Source: CAZLFA01 sp964558665 (GTDB lineage: Bacteria > Desulfobacterota > Syntrophia > Syntrophales > PHBD01). From it: a stretch of 64,000 nucleotides of DNA. The notes beneath the pieces are model-generated. The model was not told the DNA's origin. It made no database searches and saw only the letters and a list, made by a program, of their open reading frames with translations. Shown one piece after another: positions 60,677 to 64,000 of the stretch. The stretch is taken from assembly GCA_964558665.1 (NCBI GenBank), contig CAZLFA010000002.1, positions 62,001 through 126,000 on the forward strand, in the 5' to 3' direction. The position numbers and the translations under genes are program-made. Each line of letters starts with the position of its first letter. Within the stretch, counting starts at the first letter, position 1.

Positions 60677-61354
60677 ATGAAAAAAAACTTCATCAGAATT
60701 TTTACACTGTTGTTTGCCGTCGTCTGCATCCTGCAGGGATGCTCCCTGCCCAACCAGCCGTATGTCAGGAAGGAGCCGCTGGAGACCATGCCCATGAAGG
60801 TGGCCCGCTATGACACACCTGATCTCCGGGTCTATTCGACAGGGGGAATGATCAGCGCAATCGTCGTCTCGGGTGTGCTCCTGGGAGCCGTCGGCGCCGG
60901 TCTGGGCTATGTCATTCACCATGCGGCATCGACTCAGTCTCCCGACCCTGCTCTGCCGGATTTCGGGAAGATGGTCATGGCCTCCTTCGTAGAAAGGTCG
61001 AAGAAGGAGATAACCGGCTGGCCTGCGGTAACGGTCGAGGATAAGACCATAAAAGAGGGCGAGGGAGACAAAACCCGCTATGCCGTCGAGATCAAGGTGG
61101 AGGACGTTCGGATCGAGGTCAATTCAGGCCTGATAACCGAGACCGTCATCACGATGAAAAACAGAGGCGGCGATATAGTCTGGCAGAAGGGCTATGTGTA
61201 TGATGCGACCTGGAACAGCAGACAGAGCACATACGACAAGCTGAAGGCCGACAACTACAAACTGTTCAAGGAGGAGGCTGCTTTTGCGGCAGAGAAGACG
61301 GTTACGGACTTCATCGAACACTTCAAGAGCAGTCAGTTGGCATCAGTCAAATGA
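60677..61354 (+). CDS. lipoprotein with Gly-rich membrane segment, unknown function
   Basis: 225 aa from ATG 60677 (AAAGGGGGG). Lipobox LLFAVVCILQGC (Cys ~20). Residues ~65-90 are a Gly-rich hydrophobic stretch (ISAIVVSGVLLGAVGAGLGYVIHH); the rest is soluble (VTVEDKTIKEGEG ... ETVITMKNRGGDIVWQKGYVYDATWNSRQSTYDKLKADNYKLFKEEAAFAAEKTVTDFIEHF), reminiscent of outer-membrane lipoproteins of unknown role. It lies between ARPP-1 and the phosphatase gene and overlaps an upstream start of the latter, so is in the same operon. Confidence 0.72.
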   Translation: MKKNFIRIFTLLFAVVCILQGCSLPNQPYVRKEPLETMPMKVARYDTPDLRVYSTGGMISAIVVSGVLLGAVGAGLGYVIHHAASTQSPDPALPDFGKMVMASFVERSKKEITGWPAVTVEDKTIKEGEGDKTRYAVEIKVEDVRIEVNSGLITETVITMKNRGGDIVWQKGYVYDATWNSRQSTYDKLKADNYKLFKEEAAFAAEKTVTDFIEHFKSSQLASVK

Positions 61355-61413
61355 GAGGGACGGTATTGCCTATGTTGAAGATGCAGAGTATGGATATGCA
61401 GAGGAGGGGCAAT

Positions 61414-61956
61414 ATGGAGAAGGTGCCTTTCAGCCACAGTTACTGGGTAGTGCCGGGGAGATTCCTCGCCGGGTTCTATCCGGGCGACCGCTCGGCAATC
61501 GTCATGGACAGAAAACTGGAAGCGCTTCTCGACTGCGGCATACGCCATGTCATCAATCTCATGGAAGAGAATGAACTGGATATATGTGGCGAACTCTTCA
61601 TGCCGTACCATTCGCGGATCACATGGCTGGGAGCGGAGCGCGGGGTGAGAGTTACATGCGAGAGGATTCCCGTCAAGGATCTGGGTGTCCCCTCGCAAAA
61701 GACCATGAAGTCAATCCTGAACAGCATTGACGCTTCCCTCGGTGCGCATCTGCCTGTGTATGTCCACTGCTGGGGAGGCGTGGGCAGGACGGGAACGGTG
61801 GTGGGCTGCTGGCTGGCGCGCCATGGCCATGCGGAAGGGGAGGGCGTACTCGGAAGGATAATAGAACTGCGCAGCAATGAAGCGAAGGCGCACCGTGCGT
61901 CACCTGAAACCGGGGCACAGCGGAATATGATTCGCATTTGGCACAAAGGCGAGTGA
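61414..61956 (+). CDS. dual-specificity phosphatase-like protein
   Basis: 180 aa from ATG 61414 (AGGAGGGG upstream; an ATG at 61351 overlapping the lipoprotein stop is also in frame). SYWVVPGRFLAGFYPGDRSA start, general loop RVTCERIPVKDLGVPSQ, and the P-loop VHCWGGVGRTGTVVGCWLARHG, a perfect CX5R Cys-phosphatase motif. Acts in the cytoplasm, possibly on a phosphorylated nucleotide or ADP-ribose-1''-phosphate-like product, given its neighbours; the substrate is not known. Confidence 0.87.
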   Translation: MEKVPFSHSYWVVPGRFLAGFYPGDRSAIVMDRKLEALLDCGIRHVINLMEENELDICGELFMPYHSRITWLGAERGVRVTCERIPVKDLGVPSQKTMKSILNSIDASLGAHLPVYVHCWGGVGRTGTVVGCWLARHGHAEGEGVLGRIIELRSNEAKAHRASPETGAQRNMIRIWHKGE

Positions 61957-62242
61957 AAAGTACCATGCTATGCCCCCCTTTCTTAAAGGGGGCTCGGGGG
62001 ATTTAGATTCCACTTGTCATTGTGAACGAAGTGAAGCAATCTTCTTTTAGCGGGTATCAGGTGTTCTTTCAATGTTGTCATACCCGCGAAAGCGGGTATC
62101 CAGAAACCATGTTAAGAAGGCCCCGGAGAATTTTAATTCCTCAATATAACCCCCTTTTTTAAAGGGGGCTTCGGGGGATTTTTAATATATCTTGTCATTG
62201 CGAACGAAGTGAAGCAATCTATGTTTTCGAGAAGGAGGCAAA
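61957..62242. repeat. cluster of short intergenic palindromes
   Basis: CCCCCTTTCTTAAAGGGGG (61968) and its near-copy at 62149, GTCATTGNGAACGAAGTGAAGCAATCT at 62017 and 62195, and GTCATACCCGCGAAAGCGGGTATCCAG at 62081. These three families recur at 63.0-63.4 kb. Confidence 0.8.
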
Positions 62243-63013
62243 ATGCTCGGAGCTATAGCGGGAGACATAATCGGGTCGATATATGAATTTCACAACATCA
62301 AAACAACTGACTTTGAGCTTTTCCCAAAGCGGTGCTTCTTCACTGACGACACGGTTCTGACCGTGGCCCTGGCAGAGGCCATTCTTTATGACAAAGACTA
62401 TGTACAACTCATGAAGCAGTATTACCGGCAATATCCGAATGCCGGCTATGGCGGGTCTTTCCATAAATGGGCAAGGTCAAACAACAGCGCTCCCTACAAC
62501 AGTTGGGGCAACGGTGCCGCCATGAGAATCAGCCCCGTAGGCTTCGCCTTCAATACCCTGGATGATGTTTTGAAGCAGGCGGTTAAATTTACCGAAGTCA
62601 CACACAACCACCCGGAAGGAATCAAGGGTGCACAGGCAACAGCTTCTTCCATCTTCCTGGCACGCCAGGGCAAATCGAAGCAGGAAATCAAGGCATACGT
62701 GGAGCAAACCTTCAGCTATAACCTCTCACGGACACTTGATGAAATCAGACCGGTCTACAGATTCAACGAGTCATGCCAGGAGACAGTTCCTGAGGCAATC
62801 ACCGCCTTTCTGGAATCAACAGACTTCGAAGATGCCATGCGCAAGGCCATCTCTCTCGGCGGAGACAGCGACACCCTTGCCTGCATCACAGGCGGGATTG
62901 CCCAGGCTTTTTACGGCGGCGTCCCCAAATCAATCGCCGATGAGGTTTACAATAAATTGGATGACCATTTAAAAACGATAACGCTTTCTTTCATGGATAA
63001 ATACTGTCCTTAA
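62243..63013 (+). CDS. ADP-ribosylglycohydrolase
   Basis: 256 aa; GGAGG precedes ATG 62243. GAIAGDIIGSIYEF, metal-binding FFTDDTVLTVALAEA, GSFHKWARS, GNGAAMRISPVGF, THNHPEGIKGAQATA, and SLGGDSDTLACITGGIAQAFYG are the ARG/DraG signature, including both Mg-binding Asp clusters. Removes ADP-ribose from proteins or hydrolyses ADP-ribose derivatives in the cytoplasm. With ARPP-1 and the phosphatase it forms a recurring NAD-linked association. Confidence 0.94.
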   Translation: MLGAIAGDIIGSIYEFHNIKTTDFELFPKRCFFTDDTVLTVALAEAILYDKDYVQLMKQYYRQYPNAGYGGSFHKWARSNNSAPYNSWGNGAAMRISPVGFAFNTLDDVLKQAVKFTEVTHNHPEGIKGAQATASSIFLARQGKSKQEIKAYVEQTFSYNLSRTLDEIRPVYRFNESCQETVPEAITAFLESTDFEDAMRKAISLGGDSDTLACITGGIAQAFYGGVPKSIADEVYNKLDDHLKTITLSFMDKYCP

Positions 63014-63471
63014 ATATGTCATTTAAAGCTACTACTATGTCATACCCGCCCTCGACTAGGTCTTGGGCAGGCTCCAGCGGGTATCCATCGCACTTCCGAT
63101 GTTGTCATACCCGCGGAAGCGGGTATCCAGTGCCTTGCCGATATGGTCATACCCGCCCCCGATCAGGTCGAGGGCAGGCTCCAGCGGGTATCCAGAACTT
63201 ATTGGTTAAGAATGTTTTTGTAACCCCCTTTCCTAAAAAGGGCATGTGTTGTAGTGTCATTCTGAGCGTAGCGAAGAATCTGGTTTAGATCCTTCGTCGC
63301 GTTGCTCCTCAGGATGACCAGTCATCCGGTCATTCTGAGCGCAGCGAAGAATCTATGTAATACTAAACCCCCTTTCCTAAAGGGGGCTTCGGGGGATTTT
63401 AAAAATCATATAGTCATTGCCGGCCCTTGGCCGGCGCGGCAATCCCATAGTAAGAAATAGGAGGCTTAACC
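63014..63471. repeat. 458-bp repeat cluster between ARG and the last small gene
   Basis: No gene. Several GTCATACCCGC ... GCGGGTATCCA units (63039, 63101, 63147), AACCCCCTTTCCTAAA (63224, 63366), and TCATTCTGAGCG[T/C]AGCGAAGAATCT (63258, 63333), plus an inverted copy around 63285-63317. Confidence 0.8.
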
Positions 63472-63702
63472 ATGCCCGACAGAATACTGACAATCGAAGA
63501 GTGCGAGAAGAAAATAACCGAAGCCGGTACCTTCCGGGAAAAAGACCTATTCCGGAGGCTCATCGAAATCATCCATGAAGAAGATGTAATGCTGATGATC
63601 AACGACGACGGACCGGAACCGCACTATTATGCCCTGGAAATCGGAAAATCAGTCCTCAAACCTATAATAACCGGCACACGGAATGATGTAAGATTGATAT
63701 AG
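63472..63702 (+). CDS. small acidic protein, unknown function
   Basis: 76 aa; AGGAGG precedes ATG 63472 with an 8-base gap. MPDRILTIEECEKKITEAGTFREKDLFRRLIEIIHEEDVMLMINDDGPEPHYYALEIGK. No family recognised; strongly acidic, no signal peptide or membrane segment. Follows the ARG gene after a repeat cluster. Confidence 0.65.
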   Translation: MPDRILTIEECEKKITEAGTFREKDLFRRLIEIIHEEDVMLMINDDGPEPHYYALEIGKSVLKPIITGTRNDVRLI

Positions 63703-64000
63703 TTATAATTAAGCGTATCTTTGTTTTGATATCATGAAAGTCGCAAATACTGAGTATAATGACCACGAACACACATATACTATACCTTTTCGGAATATAT
63801 TGGAGCAATATATATAAAATTAACTATAATTTTGAAAGGAATTGATAATATATGCCTATTGTGTTAATAGAGCAGCGAATTTCAGGCACAAGCACCACCT
63901 AGATCATTTCGTTAAATATCTCCATATAATAAAGAAATTCTCGTGATGAAAGCGTGAAATATTAAAATCATACGCAAATATTTTTACGATTATTTCTAAA
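63703..64000. other. A/T-rich end of window, nothing identified
   Basis: Markedly A/T-rich and without open frames longer than about 30 codons. No terminator, RNA or repeat seen. Confidence 0.5.

Noticed and set aside
61957..63471. CRISPR array (repeated CCCGCGAAAGCGGG units)
   Set aside because: Repeats are palindromic intergenic elements of several families with irregular spacing and orientation, and no cas genes are present.

Overview
The window looks like a chromosomal segment of an anaerobic Desulfobacterota (Deltaproteobacteria) organism, perhaps Syntrophales-like. This is inferred from gene content: three selenocysteine formate dehydrogenases, FmdE-family proteins, NikR, several CXXCH-rich multiheme cytochromes with a system II (CcsBA) maturation pair, and many short palindromic intergenic repeats. 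No rRNA, tRNA or CRISPR array was seen. No species assignment is possible by eye.

Layout. 1-3.2 kb: end of a histidine kinase, an HD-GYP response regulator and a REC-REC histidine kinase. 3.3-7.6 kb: a minus-strand nickel-type uptake operon (nikR, FecCD permease, ATPase, binding protein, FmdE). 7.8-11.9 kb: a CheY-like protein, a NuoG-like cytoplasmic Sec formate dehydrogenase and a second FmdE protein. 12-17.6 kb: a KdpD-like membrane/GAF sensor and a trehalose operon (membrane-fused OtsA, OtsB, TreT-like). 18-21.3 kb: MarR regulator, secreted NTF2-like protein, ClC protein, small Cys-rich secreted protein. 21.3-35.4 kb: two periplasmic Sec formate dehydrogenase operons (fdnGHI type) in opposite orientation, with fdhE, a DUF3124 lipoprotein, a CPA2 antiporter and a ModE-like regulator between or beside them. 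35.5-37.7 kb: thioredoxin-like, peroxiredoxin, truA. 38-46.8 kb: a minus-strand cluster of three multiheme cytochromes, two tandem-domain rhodaneses and CcsB/CcsA, headed by a CsoR/CstR-like operator. 47-52 kb: twin Lys/Ala-rich secreted proteins, WYL regulator, TPR protein, and a divergent metK behind what read as two tandem SAM-II-type riboswitches, each with a terminator and antiterminator. 52.5-63.7 kb: accessory region with an AAA/DUF4143 ATPase, a foreign-looking esterase, an IS200/IS605 element (TnpA plus TnpB), an HD (MESH1-like) hydrolase, two BrnT-type toxin-antitoxin pairs bracketed by direct repeats, then an ARPP-1 / lipoprotein / dual-specificity phosphatase / ADP-ribosylglycohydrolase series.

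How the parts connect. All three formate dehydrogenase promoters carry the same operator, TTATGTCA-N4-TGACATAA, and a ModE-type HTH protein lies next to one of them. This suggests one metal- or cofactor-responsive regulon covering both cytoplasmic and periplasmic formate oxidation. The rhodanese-cytochrome cluster looks like a persulfide-induced periplasmic electron-transfer module. The WYL regulator and the ARPP-1 gene, 10 kb apart, share a palindromic operator, which may link the accessory region into an NAD/ADP-ribose stress response. The most unusual items are the tandem SAM riboswitches on a MetK lacking standard active-site residues, the in-frame UGA in an 11-heme cytochrome, and a 323-bp tract identical in the two fdn operons.
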